Part shown: piece after piece, positions 9,861 to 19,272 of the stretch
Layout: each line of letters begins with the position of its first letter
Position numbering within the stretch: the first letter of the stretch is position 1
Origin: Maribacter aquimaris
GTDB lineage: Bacteria > Bacteroidota > Bacteroidia > Flavobacteriales > Flavobacteriaceae
NCBI RefSeq assembly: GCF_014596745.1
Contig: NZ_JABTCF010000013.1
Coordinates: 62,001 to 126,000, forward strand
Length of the DNA stretch: 64,000 nt
Reading direction: 5' to 3'
Notes under the pieces: model-generated
Database searches by the model: none
Told to the model about the DNA's origin: nothing
Seen by the model: only the letters and a program-made list of their open reading frames with translations
Program-made: the position numbers and the translations under genes

Positions 9861-10583
9861 TTAAGAAATATGTCTTTTGGATAGGGACCATTCCCCTAGG
9901 TATAGCCCCAACACGGTTATAGAAAGAAAATATACCAGGTCCTTGGAGTCTAAAACCCCTCGGGAAATGGACTCAAAATGGGATTGAAGGTCTAGGGTGT
10001 CGAAGATTTGCCCCAGACTTCCTGTGAAATTTTGGGCCAATACCCCGAAAATGATCTGAAAAAATAAGCTAATGAGCAATGCGGTCATAAAGGCCACAAT
10101 CTGATTGGTGGTAATACTGCTTGCAAAAATGCCTATGGCCGTGTAGGTAATACTGAGTAACAGTAATCCGAGATAGCCACATATGGTACCACCGTTATCG
10201 AGATTTCCGATATTCGATACCGTAATCACATAGGGCAGGGTAGCCGCCAAGGCAATACAGACCAATAGGATAGATCCCAAAAACTTACCAAGAATTACTT
10301 CCCTGTCCGATACCGATTTGGTCAACAGCAGTTCCAAAGTGCCCGTCTTTCGTTCCTCGGCCAACATTTTCATGGTAATGGCGGGAATAAAGAAGAAGAG
10401 GCTCCATGAGGCAATATTGAAGAATACGCGTAGGTTGGCCTGACCTACCAAAAAAATATCGTTTCCATAAAGCCAGGTGAAAAACCCACTAAACCCTAAA
10501 AAAAGAACCAGAATAATATAGGCGATGAGCGAGTCGAAAAAAGTTGCCAGTTCTCGTTTGGCAATAGTCCAAATGATATTCAT
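9861..10583 (-). CDS. GldF-like ABC-2 permease
   Basis: Membrane subunit of the ABC system with the ATPase at 10586. The 240-residue protein has about six transmembrane segments. It carries the ABC-2/GldF hallmark MKMLAEERKTGTLELLLTKSVSDREVILGKF before the central membrane core and HFESISRGVLDSKDLVYFLS near the C terminus. It is separated by 2 bp from the ATPase gene and 15 bp from the GldG-like gene, so they form one transcription unit. It resembles the GldF branch, but participation in gliding motility cannot be decided from this locus. Confidence 0.9.
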   Translation of the reverse strand: MNIIWTIAKRELATFFDSLIAYIILVLFLGFSGFFTWLYGNDIFLVGQANLRVFFNIASWSLFFFIPAITMKMLAEERKTGTLELLLTKSVSDREVILGKFLGSILLVCIALAATLPYVITVSNIGNLDNGGTICGYLGLLLLSITYTAIGIFASSITTNQIVAFMTALLISLFFQIIFGVLAQNFTGSLGQIFDTLDLQSHFESISRGVLDSKDLVYFLSITVLGLYLGEWSLSKRHIS

Positions 10584-10585
10584 AT

Positions 10586-11515
10586 TTAATTTACCGTTAA
10601 GTTTCTAAAAATGTCCTCGAGTTTGGTTTCCAAAGGCGTGAGTTCGGTCAATACCCATTTATTTTCCACACAGAGATTAAAAATGTTCCGTTTGGAGGAT
10701 TGTTGGGCGACACTCTGTACTTCGAATACGTTTTCTTCGCGTTGTATGGGGTCTACAACCTGTACCGTATCAAGGGCATTTAGGGATTTTATGATTTTTC
10801 CAGCCTCGGCGTCTTCAATGCGCACCCTCAAAACCTCATTGTCCTGTGCTTGTTTCCTTAGGGTTTCGGGTGTCCCATTTGCTACTATCTCCCCCCTATT
10901 GATGATTAGGATACGGTCGCAGGTAGCCTCTACTTCAGGAAGGATATGGGTGCTCAGGATAACGGTCTTCTCCTTTCCTAAATCGCGAATCAGTTTTCGG
11001 ATCTCGATGATTTGGTTGGGATCCAACCCCGTAGTTGGTTCATCCAACACCAAAATCTCCGGATTATGGATCATGGCCTGGGCGAGTCCCACACGTTGGC
11101 GATACCCTTTGGATAGTTCCCCGATTTTTTTGTGCTTTTCGCGGTTAAGGCCACATAGCCTGATCATCTCACGAATCCGACTATTGATCTTGGTCTTTTC
11201 TACCCCTTGAAGGGAGGCACAGAAGGCTAGATAGTCAATTACGGGCATATCCAGGTACAACGGATTGTTTTCCGGCAGGTAACCAATATGTTGTTTAAAG
11301 TTGCTCTCAGGAGCGGCCACACTCTTGCCACCGATCCGTATATCACCTTCTTCAATGCCGATGTAGCCGGTAATCATTTTCATTGTGGTCGATTTCCCAG
11401 CTCCATTCGGGCCGAGAAATCCGAGGACTTCCCCGGTCTTAACATCGAAACTGATGTTGTTTACAGCTTTTTGTGGACCATAGGTTTTGGTCAGTTTTTC
11501 TATTTGTATATCCAT
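10586..11515 (-). CDS. GldA-like ABC transporter ATP-binding protein
   Basis: ATPase subunit pairing with the GldF-like permease. The 309-residue protein begins MDIQIEKLTKTYGPQKAVNNISF, with Walker A GPNGAGKST near residue 39, IGYLPENNPLYLDMPVIDYL as in GldA homologues, signature ELSKGYRQRVGLAQAM, Walker B ILVLDEPTTGLDPNQ and switch His STHILPEVE. A C-terminal domain of about 90 residues completes it. It is the first gene of the seven-gene exporter run; the 99 bp upstream separate it from the Hsp20-fold gene on the same strand. Confidence 0.92.
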   Translation of the reverse strand: MDIQIEKLTKTYGPQKAVNNISFDVKTGEVLGFLGPNGAGKSTTMKMITGYIGIEEGDIRIGGKSVAAPESNFKQHIGYLPENNPLYLDMPVIDYLAFCASLQGVEKTKINSRIREMIRLCGLNREKHKKIGELSKGYRQRVGLAQAMIHNPEILVLDEPTTGLDPNQIIEIRKLIRDLGKEKTVILSTHILPEVEATCDRILIINRGEIVANGTPETLRKQAQDNEVLRVRIEDAEAGKIIKSLNALDTVQVVDPIQREENVFEVQSVAQQSSKRNIFNLCVENKWVLTELTPLETKLEDIFRNLTVN

Positions 11516-11614
11516 TCGCGATAGGTCATATATTTATGATTGAATAATTCCTGATAGTATGTGGTAGGCTATGTGTTTTTTCTTGTTGCCAAATCTTTCT
11601 TTTATTTGGGTCGG

Positions 11615-12031
11615 TCATGGCGCAGTGATTCTATTGGACGTTACTGATGGTCTGAATTTTATAATGTCTCTTTTATAGTGTTTGGTCGTAAGGTGTATTT
11701 TTAGGATTCCATGGCGAAAGTGTATCGAGTTTATATATCTATACCGTTTATTGGGAAGGGCAATATGGAAATCCATATCCTTTTTATTTCTTTTTAAAGG
11801 CATCGTCTTGTCGTACTGGTCGTAACTGCCCTCAGGATGTTTGATTTTTAGATGCAACATTCCGTTGTGTACCCTTACGGAGTGGTTTCCTTTTTTTAGG
11901 AAATTGGCAGCGATTAGGACTTGGGCACCGCTATCATCCAATTTCATTTGAAATTTTTTGAATCGCAACGGGGGAAATGAATTAACCCTGCGGAGGCGGT
12001 TCTCTTTCGTGGTTTTCTGAAGTGATTCCAT
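11615..12031 (-). CDS. Small Hsp20/alpha-crystallin-fold-like protein, divergent
   Basis: Function not established. The 138-residue protein has a very basic N-terminal region, then a beta-sandwich-like pattern recalling Hsp20: VLIAANFLKKGNHSVRVHNGMLHLKIKH (strands with the 'dG.L.I' turn), then FHIALPNKRYRYINSIHFRHGILKIHLTTK, matching the Hsp20 'F.LP......I.A.f.nGiL.I.l' ending. The usual C-terminal I-x-I motif is not evident, and the protein is rich in Lys, Arg and His. It lies upstream of the exporter operon on the same strand and next to a 741-bp gene-free region. It could be a chaperone remnant or an unrelated beta protein. Confidence 0.6.
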   Translation of the reverse strand: MESLQKTTKENRLRRVNSFPPLRFKKFQMKLDDSGAQVLIAANFLKKGNHSVRVHNGMLHLKIKHPEGSYDQYDKTMPLKRNKKDMDFHIALPNKRYRYINSIHFRHGILKIHLTTKHYKRDIIKFRPSVTSNRITAP

Positions 12032-12707
12032 AACTATTTGCTTAAATTATACTTTGGTTATAAAAAGTATTCGTCTAAAGAAACAATACGAAACATGGTT
12101 TTGGGTATTGGAAGAAAATCCCGATTGCCCTATTATGGTTATAGGGAGCGCAAGCCTTATCAGGCACTTTAAGGGGATGGTTTTCCTTTATCTATCTGTA
12201 AAATTTGTATTCAAAAAATCTGTTTGCCGAAAGAAAAATAGGGAGAGGATAGGGGGACAGCATCCCTATGGGGAAAGGATTGGAAAAATGCCTGCTTTTT
12301 GTACTATTTGATAATAGATCGTCTGTTGTTCTTTCAATTGACCAAACAGAAAACGCAGGCGAAAAATCGTCTTCTTGTTCACTAAATTGCATGGTGTCGC
12401 TATTTCAAATTTTGAATAAAAATAAAAATTCAATAAAATACTAAAAGTTAAAAAATGTAAAAATATTGATTTACCCTTCTTATTTATATTTCGGGCAAGG
12501 GGTGATTGGCAAGGGTGTGGTATGTCCAATCAATTTAAAATGAAGGATTTAGGGAGAGAAAGGCGCAGGTGCTATACTTTTCGTCATTGGAAGGTTGCAA
12601 AAGGCAATGGTACGTCAGTAGTGTAAAAGGGCCATCCCAAAATGCGATAAAGACCCATTATGTGAAGGGTTTGGGTAATGGGTTGGATGGGTTGCCCTAA
12701 AGAAACA

Positions 12708-12724
12708 AGTGTTAACTTAACACC
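12708..12724. promoter_or_regulatory. Putative AraR operator upstream of araR
   Basis: AGTGTT-AACTT-AACACC, an inverted repeat with a 5-bp spacer; the core GTGTTAA-C-TTAACAC (12709-12723) is a perfect palindrome. The same AGTGTT-N5-AACACY arrangement occurs at 13466-13482 in front of araB. It lies just upstream of the -7-like element TATATTTG (12739-12746), so binding would block the araR promoter, consistent with autoregulation. Confidence 0.7.
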
Positions 12725-12738
12725 TAATTGGTTTTGTT

Positions 12739-12746
12739 TATATTTG
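12739..12746 (+). promoter_or_regulatory. Bacteroidota-type -7 element for araR
   Basis: TATATTTG matches TAnnTTTG exactly and lies 26 bp before the araR ATG, predicting a short leader. The matching -33 region falls inside the operator palindrome at 12708-12724. Confidence 0.55.
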
Positions 12747-12772
12747 GTTACTAGTAATTTCAAATCGTAATA

Positions 12773-13459
12773 ATGGGTGAAATGGATAGGGCCTATAAGG
12801 AAGTTCAACAGATTACCCTTGCTGTTGATTGTATCATTTTTGGTTTTAATAACAACCAACTGGAAGTGTTGCTCATCCATCGGGGTTTTGAACCCGAAAA
12901 GGAACGTTGGTCCTTGATGGGTGGTTTTGTCGGGAACCGGGAAGATCTCGATGCAGCGGCCCACCGTATACTTCATGATTTATCTGGACTCGAGGATGTG
13001 TATATGGAACAGGTGCGCACCTTTGGTAAGGCTGATCGCGATCCTTATGAGCGGGTGGTTTCAACCACGTATAGCGCGTTGATATTGAAGGAGCAGTACA
13101 AAGCGGAACTCATTGCTCAATACAGGGCTAGATGGTTTTCCATAGATGATCTTCCAAATCTGATTTTTGATCATAAACAAATGATAGTATCCGCCTTAAA
13201 CCGTTTGCGACGTAGGGTTAGGACCGTTCCTATTGTATTTAATCTGCTTCCAAAAAAATTTACATTACCCCAGTTGCAATTATTGTATGAGGGTATTTTA
13301 GGGGAAGAACTCGATAAGCGGAATTTTAGAAAGAAACTGAATACCATGGACTTTCTGGTCAAATTGGACGAAAAAGACATGTCCGGGTCAAGAAAGGGTG
13401 CATATTATTATCAGTTTGATGAAAATAAGTACAATCGTACCATGAATTTCAACATATGA
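12773..13459 (+). CDS. araR: AraR, Nudix-fold transcriptional regulator of arabinose use
   Basis: Expected DNA-binding regulator of the adjacent L-arabinose genes; Bacteroidota AraR proteins are Nudix-fold regulators. The 228-residue protein has an N-terminal Nudix domain (ITLAVDCIIFGFNNNQLEVLLIHR, WSLMGGFVGNREDLDAAAHRI) and a C-terminal winged-helix-like region (FTLPQLQLLYEGILGEELDKRNFRKKL, then KLDEKDMSGSRKGAYYYQFD). In the Nudix box the catalytic REUxEExGU segment reads RILHDLSGL, so the metal-binding glutamates are lost and hydrolase activity is unlikely, as expected for a sugar-sensing regulator. A palindrome shared with the araB promoter lies upstream. An ATG three codons later is an alternative start. 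Confidence 0.88.
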   Translation: MGEMDRAYKEVQQITLAVDCIIFGFNNNQLEVLLIHRGFEPEKERWSLMGGFVGNREDLDAAAHRILHDLSGLEDVYMEQVRTFGKADRDPYERVVSTTYSALILKEQYKAELIAQYRARWFSIDDLPNLIFDHKQMIVSALNRLRRRVRTVPIVFNLLPKKFTLPQLQLLYEGILGEELDKRNFRKKLNTMDFLVKLDEKDMSGSRKGAYYYQFDENKYNRTMNFNI

Positions 13460-13463
13460 CAAA

Positions 13464-13484
13464 TAAGTGTTTTTATAACACTTA
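13464..13484. promoter_or_regulatory. Putative AraR operator upstream of araB
   Basis: TAAGTGTT-TTTAT-AACACTTA: perfect 8-bp arms with a 5-bp spacer, starting 5 bp after the araR stop and 74 bp before the araB ATG. The core AGTGTT-N5-AACACT matches the site upstream of araR. It could also act as a weak hairpin, but the shared spacing and the location in front of araB favour an operator. Confidence 0.72.
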
Positions 13485-13557
13485 TAAATGTATTATATTG
13501 CTATAACTATTTACGGAGGGTTTTAAGGAAAGCCTCTTCCATCTAAATTCATTGATT

Positions 13558-15249
13558 ATGCCAATTACAACCTATAGCCTAGGATTGGACTTCGGCTCGG
13601 ATTCAGTCCGGGCATTGTTGGTCAACACAAGTACCGGTGAGGAAATAGCCACCGCTGTTCATTATTATATTAGATGGAAGGAAGGGAAGTACTGTAGGCC
13701 TTCAAAAAATCAATTTAGACAACATCCTTCGGATTATATAGCAGGGGTAGAGAGCACTATTAGGGATATCATTTCTCAAGTAGGCCCTAAAATCACAAAA
13801 AACATTATAGGTATCGGTGTTGATACAACGGGTTCAACACCAGCGCCGGTGGATGAAACAGGAACTCCTTTGGCGTTGCTGAAAGATTTTGAGGATAATC
13901 CCAACGCCATGTTTGTCCTTTGGAAAGACCACACAGGTATCAGGGAAGCCAAGGAAATTAATGATTTATGCAAAAAATGGGAGGTGGATTACGCTCAATA
14001 TGAAGGGGGTATCTATTCTTCGGAATGGTTTTGGTCAAAGATTTTGCATGTCTCTAGACATGATAAGGCTGTTCATGAGGCGGCTTATTCATGGGTCGAA
14101 CATTGCGATTGGATTCCTTTTTTATTGACAGGGGGAACCGATGTTCGGGATATGAAACGTAGTCGATGCGCTGCGGGTCATAAGGCATTGTGGCATGAGT
14201 CTTTTGGTGGCTTGCCCTCGAATGAATTTTTTGCAACCTTGGACCCTTTGCTCGATGGATTGCGAGATCGGTTATATGAAAAGACCTATACTTCCGATGT
14301 TTCCGTAGGTACCTTAAGTCCCGAATGGGCGAAACGACTTGGGTTGTCCGAATCGGTGGTGGTTTCGGTCGGGGCGTTTGATGCACACATGGGTGCAGTA
14401 GGGGCAAAATCGGAACCCTACTATTTGACGAAGATCATGGGTACTTCAACATGTGATATTCTTGTGGCACCGATGGAAGGGGATGAAAAATTGGTAAAAG
14501 GAATCTGTGGGCAGGTAGACGGTTCGGTCATACCCAATATGTTGGGGTTGGAAGCCGGTCAGTCTGCATTTGGTGATATCTATGCCTGGTTTGAAAGACT
14601 TTTGGCATGGCCTATAAAAGAAATTATTGGCACTTCAAGTTTGATTGATGAAGCCACAAAGGAAAAATTAGTTCAAGAGGCTATGGACCGCCTTATTCCA
14701 GATCTGAGTAGGGCTGCTTCAAAAGAGCCTATAGGAGCAGCTGGTGAATTGGCCTTGGATTGGATGAACGGAAGACGTACCCCGGATGCCAATCAAAATT
14801 TAAAGGGGGTTATCGCCGGAATTAATTTGGGCAGTACCGCTCCCAAAGTGTTTCGTGCCTTGGTTGAAGCGTCTTGTTTTGGCGCAAAGAAGATTGTAGA
14901 CCGGTTTTTATCTGAAGGAATACCGATCAAAGGAGTGGTAGCTTTGGGCGGAGTGGCCAAAAAGTCTCCCTTTATCATGCAAATGATGGCCGATGTACTC
15001 AATATGCCGATTAAAGTGGTGGCCTCCGAGCAATCCTGTGCTTTGGGTGCGGCGATATTCGGTGCAGTTGCCGCCAAGGCATACCCCGATGTTCCTGAGG
15101 CCATGGAAGTAATGGGTAGTCCGTTTGAAATTGTATATGAACCGGATAATGAACGTGTAAATGCTTATTCGTTAGTCTATGAAGAGTACAAAGCGCTTAG
15201 TGATACCATGGAAACACACATTATGAATCAAGTTAGGGCCAATGGGTAA
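13558..15249 (+). CDS. araB: L-ribulokinase
   Basis: Phosphorylates L-ribulose to L-ribulose 5-phosphate, the second step of L-arabinose catabolism. The 563-residue protein belongs to the FGGY kinases: N-terminal phosphate-1 motif YSLGLDFGSDSVRALLV, the conserved IGVDTTGSTPAPVDETGTPLAL segment of ribulokinase, ATPase-core strands KIMGTSTCDILVAP, and C-terminal VVALGGVAKKSPFIMQMMADVL (adenosine motif). I chose the ATG at 13558 (MPITTYSLGLDFG) over the TTG two codons earlier. It overlaps araD by 8 bp. An AraR-type operator lies 74 bp upstream of the start. Confidence 0.95.
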   Translation: MPITTYSLGLDFGSDSVRALLVNTSTGEEIATAVHYYIRWKEGKYCRPSKNQFRQHPSDYIAGVESTIRDIISQVGPKITKNIIGIGVDTTGSTPAPVDETGTPLALLKDFEDNPNAMFVLWKDHTGIREAKEINDLCKKWEVDYAQYEGGIYSSEWFWSKILHVSRHDKAVHEAAYSWVEHCDWIPFLLTGGTDVRDMKRSRCAAGHKALWHESFGGLPSNEFFATLDPLLDGLRDRLYEKTYTSDVSVGTLSPEWAKRLGLSESVVVSVGAFDAHMGAVGAKSEPYYLTKIMGTSTCDILVAPMEGDEKLVKGICGQVDGSVIPNMLGLEAGQSAFGDIYAWFERLLAWPIKEIIGTSSLIDEATKEKLVQEAMDRLIPDLSRAASKEPIGAAGELALDWMNGRRTPDANQNLKGVIAGINLGSTAPKVFRALVEASCFGAKKIVDRFLSEGIPIKGVVALGGVAKKSPFIMQMMADVLNMPIKVVASEQSCALGAAIFGAVAAKAYPDVPEAMEVMGSPFEIVYEPDNERVNAYSLVYEEYKALSDTMETHIMNQVRANG

Positions 15250-15946
15250 TTATAAAAGATTAAAAGAAGAGGCCTATGAGGCCAATATGCAGCTTCCCGA
15301 ATTGGGATTGGTGCTTTTTACCTTTGGGAATGCCAGTGCTGTAGATCGGGACAAAGGGGTATTTGCCATAAAACCTAGTGGTGTGCCTTATGCGGAATTG
15401 AAAGTCGATGATATGGTCATCTGTGATTTTGATGCTACCATCATCGAAGGTAAAATGAGACCTTCTTCCGATACCAAGACACATGCTGTTTTGTATAAGG
15501 AATGGGATAAAATAGGGGGTGTTGTCCATACCCATTCCACCTATGGTACCGCATGGGCCCAAGCCATTAAGGATGTTCCCATTTTTGGGACTACCCATGC
15601 CGATCATTTGATTTCCGATATCCCATGTGCCCCACCCATGAAAGACGAATACATACAAGGGGACTATGAGCATATGACGGGGTATCAAATTATTGATTGT
15701 CTTAAGGAGCGCGATATCGATTACAACGAATTAGGTATGATCCTAGTTGGTAGCCATGCCCCATTTACCTGGGGGGAAACCGTTGCAAAGGCGGTATATC
15801 ATAGTGCAGTATGTGAGGAAGTGGCAAAAATGGCCTATTTGACCTTGCAGATCAATCCCGATGCTGCCACATTGAAAGCTGCGTTGAAAAAGAAACATTT
15901 TGACCGAAAGCATGGCAAGGATGCCTATTACGGGCAAACGGACTAA
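15242..15946 (+). CDS. araD: L-ribulose-5-phosphate 4-epimerase
   Basis: Converts L-ribulose 5-phosphate to D-xylulose 5-phosphate, feeding the pentose phosphate pathway. The 234-residue length is typical of AraD. Class II aldolase-fold zinc ligands are visible in GGVVHTHSTYGTAWAQA (HTH) with a third His in LVGSHAPFTWG; the substrate loop FGTTHADHL is also present, as is FGNASAVDRDKGVFAIKPSGV near the N terminus. Its ATG overlaps the end of araB by 8 bp, so translation is probably coupled. Confidence 0.95.
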   Translation: MGNYKRLKEEAYEANMQLPELGLVLFTFGNASAVDRDKGVFAIKPSGVPYAELKVDDMVICDFDATIIEGKMRPSSDTKTHAVLYKEWDKIGGVVHTHSTYGTAWAQAIKDVPIFGTTHADHLISDIPCAPPMKDEYIQGDYEHMTGYQIIDCLKERDIDYNELGMILVGSHAPFTWGETVAKAVYHSAVCEEVAKMAYLTLQINPDAATLKAALKKKHFDRKHGKDAYYGQTD

Positions 15947-15971
15947 TATTAATCAACTAAACTATAGGCAA

Positions 15972-17597
15972 ATGAAATCATTGGATACACTCGATTGGGT
16001 GGTAATTGCGGCTTATTTTCTTGTTTTATTGGGTGTTGCTTGGTGGGTCATTTTGCAGAAGCAAAAAAATACCGAAGATTATTTTTTAGCGGGTCGAAAT
16101 ATCGGTTGGTTTATGGTTGGGGCCTCCATTTTTGCTTCCAATATAGGATCTGAACACGTGGTGGGCTTGGCAGGAAATGGTGCAGGGGACAAGATGCCAC
16201 TTTTGATTTATGAATTGCATGCCTGGTTGGTCTTGATGCTGGGTTGGGTCTTTTTACCATTTTACGCCCGTAGTGGTGTGTTTACAATGCCCGAATTCCT
16301 TGAAAAACGTTTTGATGCCCGCTCCCGATGGGTGCTTTCCGTCGTCTCATTGATCGCTTATATCCTCACCAAAGTTTCGGTAACGATTTATGCCGGTGGG
16401 GTAGTAGTCTCTGCGCTTTTAGGAATTCCGTTTTGGATTGGGGCTGTTGCCACCGTGGTGCTCACAGGGATATATACGGTTTTGGGAGGAATGCGTGCCG
16501 TGGTGTATACCGAGACCATTCAGGCTGTAGTCTTGGTGCTTGGTGCAGGTATTTTAACGGTTTTAGGATTGGATGCCGTAGGAGGTTGGGGTGAATTGAA
16601 GGCAACCATAGGTCCTGATTATTTTAATATGTGGAGACCGAATTCAGATCCCGATTATCCGTGGTTGCCATTATTTATTACAAGTACGGTTGTGGGGGTT
16701 TGGTATTGGTGTACCGATCAGGTCATTGTTCAACGGGTACTTACGGCCAGGAACATTAAGGAAGGACGACGAGGCAGTATCTTTGGGGCCCTATTGAAAT
16801 TAATGCCAGTATTTCTTTTCCTGATTCCCGGGGTGGTTGCCTTAGGGTTGAAAATGCAGGGAAAATTGGACTGGGATAGTCCGGATCAAGCCTTCCCGGT
16901 CTTGATGAGTAATTTAATGCCTTCCGGTCTTCGAGGATTGGTGGCTGCAGGATTGTTAGCGGCCCTGATGAGCTCCTTGGCGTCTGTCTTTAACTCCTGT
17001 TCAACCCTTTTTACCTTAGACATCTATAAAAAACTTAAGCCTAATAAACCGGAAGCGGAATTGGTGAAAACCGGGCGAATCGCTACCTTCTTTGTCGTGG
17101 GTCTGGGGTTGTTGTGGATTCCGATCATCACGAAACTGTCTGATGGATTGTATGAGTATCTTCAAAATGTCCAGGCCTATATTTCACCTCCGATTGCAGC
17201 GGTATTTTTATTGGGTATTTTCTATAAACGGATTAATTCGAATGGGGCAATCGCTACTTTGGTCGGTGGTTTTATTATCGGATTTCTAAAATTGACCCTT
17301 GAAATAGTGCAATCGAGTTTTGCTGAAGGAAGTTTCCTTTTTAATCTGGCCGATATCAATTGGTTGGTATTCGGTGCCTATTTCTTTGCCCTGTGTATCG
17401 CAATCGCCGTAATCGTAAGTATGTTTTATCCAGCTCCCTCACAGGCGCAGTTGGCCGGACTCACATTTGGTTCGATTACCAAGGAGCAAAAGGAAACCAA
17501 TAAATCAAGTTATAACATATGGGATATTATCGCGTCGGTGGTGGTGGTCATTATCGTGATTTATATAATGATATCCTTTAGTACATTGAGTTTATAA
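15972..17597 (+). CDS. Sodium/solute symporter (SSS family), probable L-arabinose importer
   Basis: Inner-membrane Na+-coupled sugar symporter; arabinose as substrate is inferred from its place between araD and araA. The start at 15972 ([22 protein letters not shown]) is preferred to an in-frame ATG at 15900 that would overlap araD. The 541-residue protein has about 13 or 14 transmembrane segments. Family motifs are [29 protein letters not shown] in helices 1-2, [21 protein letters not shown], and [34 protein letters not shown], which holds the conserved Na+-site serines. It starts 25 bp after araD and ends 13 bp before araA. Confidence 0.92.
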   Translation: MKSLDTLDWVVIAAYFLVLLGVAWWVILQKQKNTEDYFLAGRNIGWFMVGASIFASNIGSEHVVGLAGNGAGDKMPLLIYELHAWLVLMLGWVFLPFYARSGVFTMPEFLEKRFDARSRWVLSVVSLIAYILTKVSVTIYAGGVVVSALLGIPFWIGAVATVVLTGIYTVLGGMRAVVYTETIQAVVLVLGAGILTVLGLDAVGGWGELKATIGPDYFNMWRPNSDPDYPWLPLFITSTVVGVWYWCTDQVIVQRVLTARNIKEGRRGSIFGALLKLMPVFLFLIPGVVALGLKMQGKLDWDSPDQAFPVLMSNLMPSGLRGLVAAGLLAALMSSLASVFNSCSTLFTLDIYKKLKPNKPEAELVKTGRIATFFVVGLGLLWIPIITKLSDGLYEYLQNVQAYISPPIAAVFLLGIFYKRINSNGAIATLVGGFIIGFLKLTLEIVQSSFAEGSFLFNLADINWLVFGAYFFALCIAIAVIVSMFYPAPSQAQLAGLTFGSITKEQKETNKSSYNIWDIIASVVVVIIVIYIMISFSTLSL

Positions 17598-17610
17598 AAT
17601 AAAAAACAAC

Positions 17611-19101
17611 ATGATAGATTTAACCAGGTATGAAGTTTGGTTTGTAACAGGTAGCCAACATCTTTACGGACCGGAAACCTTAAAGGAAGTCGCGGAGCAT
17701 TCTAAAAAAATTGCTAAATCCTACAGTGAAAGTAAGGACATAGTGGTCAATGTTGTTTGGAAGCCTACCGTGAAAACGGCGGATGAGATACTTCAAGTAT
17801 GTAAGGAAGCCAATAATACGGATAACTGTGTTGGATTGATCGCATGGATGCATACGTTCTCGCCTGCAAAAATGTGGATTGCCGGATTGCAGGCATTATC
17901 AAAACCTTTTTTACATCTGCATACCCAGTTTAATCGCGATATTCCTTGGGGTGGTATCAATATGGATTTTATGAATTTGAACCAATCCGCACACGGCGGG
18001 AGGGAGTTTGGGTTTATGGCGTCTAGAATGCGGATGGGCCGAAAGGTCGTCGTAGGGCATTGGCAGAACGATTCGGTGCAAAAACAAGTGGATGCATGGT
18101 GTAGGGTAGCCTGTGCCGTAGCGGATTCCAAAAAGATGAAGGTGGCCAGAATAGGGGACAACATGCGGCAGGTGGCCGTTACCGAAGGGAATAAGGTTTC
18201 TGCCCAAATGCAGTTCGGATACGAGGTAAATGGATATGGCGTAGGCGATCTGGTTGCTTTTGTTAACCAAATTACGGATGCCGAAGTGGATGTTTTGATT
18301 CAAGAATATACCGATAGTTATACGTTGGTCCAGAATGTACAAAAAGGAGGGGCATTCCATCAATCCTTAAGAGATGCTGCAAAAATCGAGTTGGGGATGC
18401 GTGCTTTTATGGCAGACGGCGGGTTTACGGCATTTACGGATACGTTCGAGGATTTACATGGCATGAAACAATTACCCGGAATTGCCACACAGCGTTTGAT
18501 GGCGAGCGGTTTTGGATTTGGTGCGGAAGGAGATTGGAAAACCGCTGCATTGGTGCGCAGTATGAAAGTTATGGCAGCCGGTCTGGATGGCGGTAATAGT
18601 TTTATGGAAGATTATACGTATCATTTTGACCCCTCCAATGCTGCTGTATTGGGTTCCCATATGTTGGAAATCTGTCCTTCGATCGCCGAGGGTGAAGTTA
18701 AGGTGGAAGTACATCCGTTGGGTATTGGGGGCAAGGAAGATCCTGCCCGTTTGGTTTTTAATGGCGGTGCCGGCAAAGCCTTGAATGCTTCGGTCATCGA
18801 CATGGGTAACCGTTTCAGGATGTTGGTCAATACCGTTAATGCGATATCCATTGATAATGATATGCCAAAATTACCGGTAGCAAGGGTATTGTGGAGTCCC
18901 AATCCGACCCTCGAAATAGCCGCTTCTGCATGGATCTACGGAGGAGGGGCGCATCATACCTGCTATAGTGAAAACCTCAGTGCAGGACAGTTGGAGGATT
19001 TTGCGGATATATTCGGCATTGAATTTTTGTTGATTGATGAAAAAACCGATCTCTATCGCTTTAAGCAAGAATTACGGTGGAATGATATGGCCTTTAAATA
19101 G
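17611..19101 (+). CDS. araA: L-arabinose isomerase
   Basis: Converts L-arabinose to L-ribulose, the first step of the pathway; cytoplasmic and Mn2+-dependent. The 496-residue length is typical of AraA. Visible family sequences are [18 protein letters not shown] at the N terminus, [27 protein letters not shown], the metal/active-site segments around [17 protein letters not shown] and [11 protein letters not shown], and the C-terminal HHTCYSENL. It is the last gene of the araBD-symporter-araA set, so every step from uptake to xylulose 5-phosphate is present. No clear terminator was found in the 269 bp that follow. Confidence 0.96.
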   Translation: MIDLTRYEVWFVTGSQHLYGPETLKEVAEHSKKIAKSYSESKDIVVNVVWKPTVKTADEILQVCKEANNTDNCVGLIAWMHTFSPAKMWIAGLQALSKPFLHLHTQFNRDIPWGGINMDFMNLNQSAHGGREFGFMASRMRMGRKVVVGHWQNDSVQKQVDAWCRVACAVADSKKMKVARIGDNMRQVAVTEGNKVSAQMQFGYEVNGYGVGDLVAFVNQITDAEVDVLIQEYTDSYTLVQNVQKGGAFHQSLRDAAKIELGMRAFMADGGFTAFTDTFEDLHGMKQLPGIATQRLMASGFGFGAEGDWKTAALVRSMKVMAAGLDGGNSFMEDYTYHFDPSNAAVLGSHMLEICPSIAEGEVKVEVHPLGIGGKEDPARLVFNGGAGKALNASVIDMGNRFRMLVNTVNAISIDNDMPKLPVARVLWSPNPTLEIAASAWIYGGGAHHTCYSENLSAGQLEDFADIFGIEFLLIDEKTDLYRFKQELRWNDMAFK

Positions 19102-19272
19102 GGGTTGTCTTTTTTAAAATCCATATTGTTTGTTCCTTACCGGGTTTAGGAGTCCCTTCCTAACCTTTGATAAAGTCTCGATTCAAATTCCTTTCCGAAG
19201 TTACTAGGGGCCTTTAGGCACGATGTGTTTTACGTTAATCCACAGGGTGATGATGGGAGTGGTGTGTCAAAT

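Larger units (their letters stand above)
12032..12772. other. Gene-free region upstream of araR
   Basis: 741 bp without a convincing gene; short open frames on both strands lack family character. It contains the outward promoter area of the minus-strand Hsp20-like gene, a very AT-rich block at about 12400-12490, and at its right end the araR operator and promoter annotated separately. No RNA gene or known riboswitch was recognised. Confidence 0.6.

Noticed and set aside
8343-10586. Assignment of the ATPase, permease and GldG-like genes as the gliding-motility genes gldA, gldF and gldG
   Set aside because: The proteins belong to the same broad family, but the adjacent DUF4340-like gene and the permease C-terminal HFESISRGVLDSKDL pattern are those of general GldG-like systems; no other gliding genes are in the window.
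12054-12529. Short open frames in the gap upstream of araR
   Set aside because: Low-complexity or biased composition, overlapping frames on both strands, no family resemblance and no ribosome-binding or operon context.
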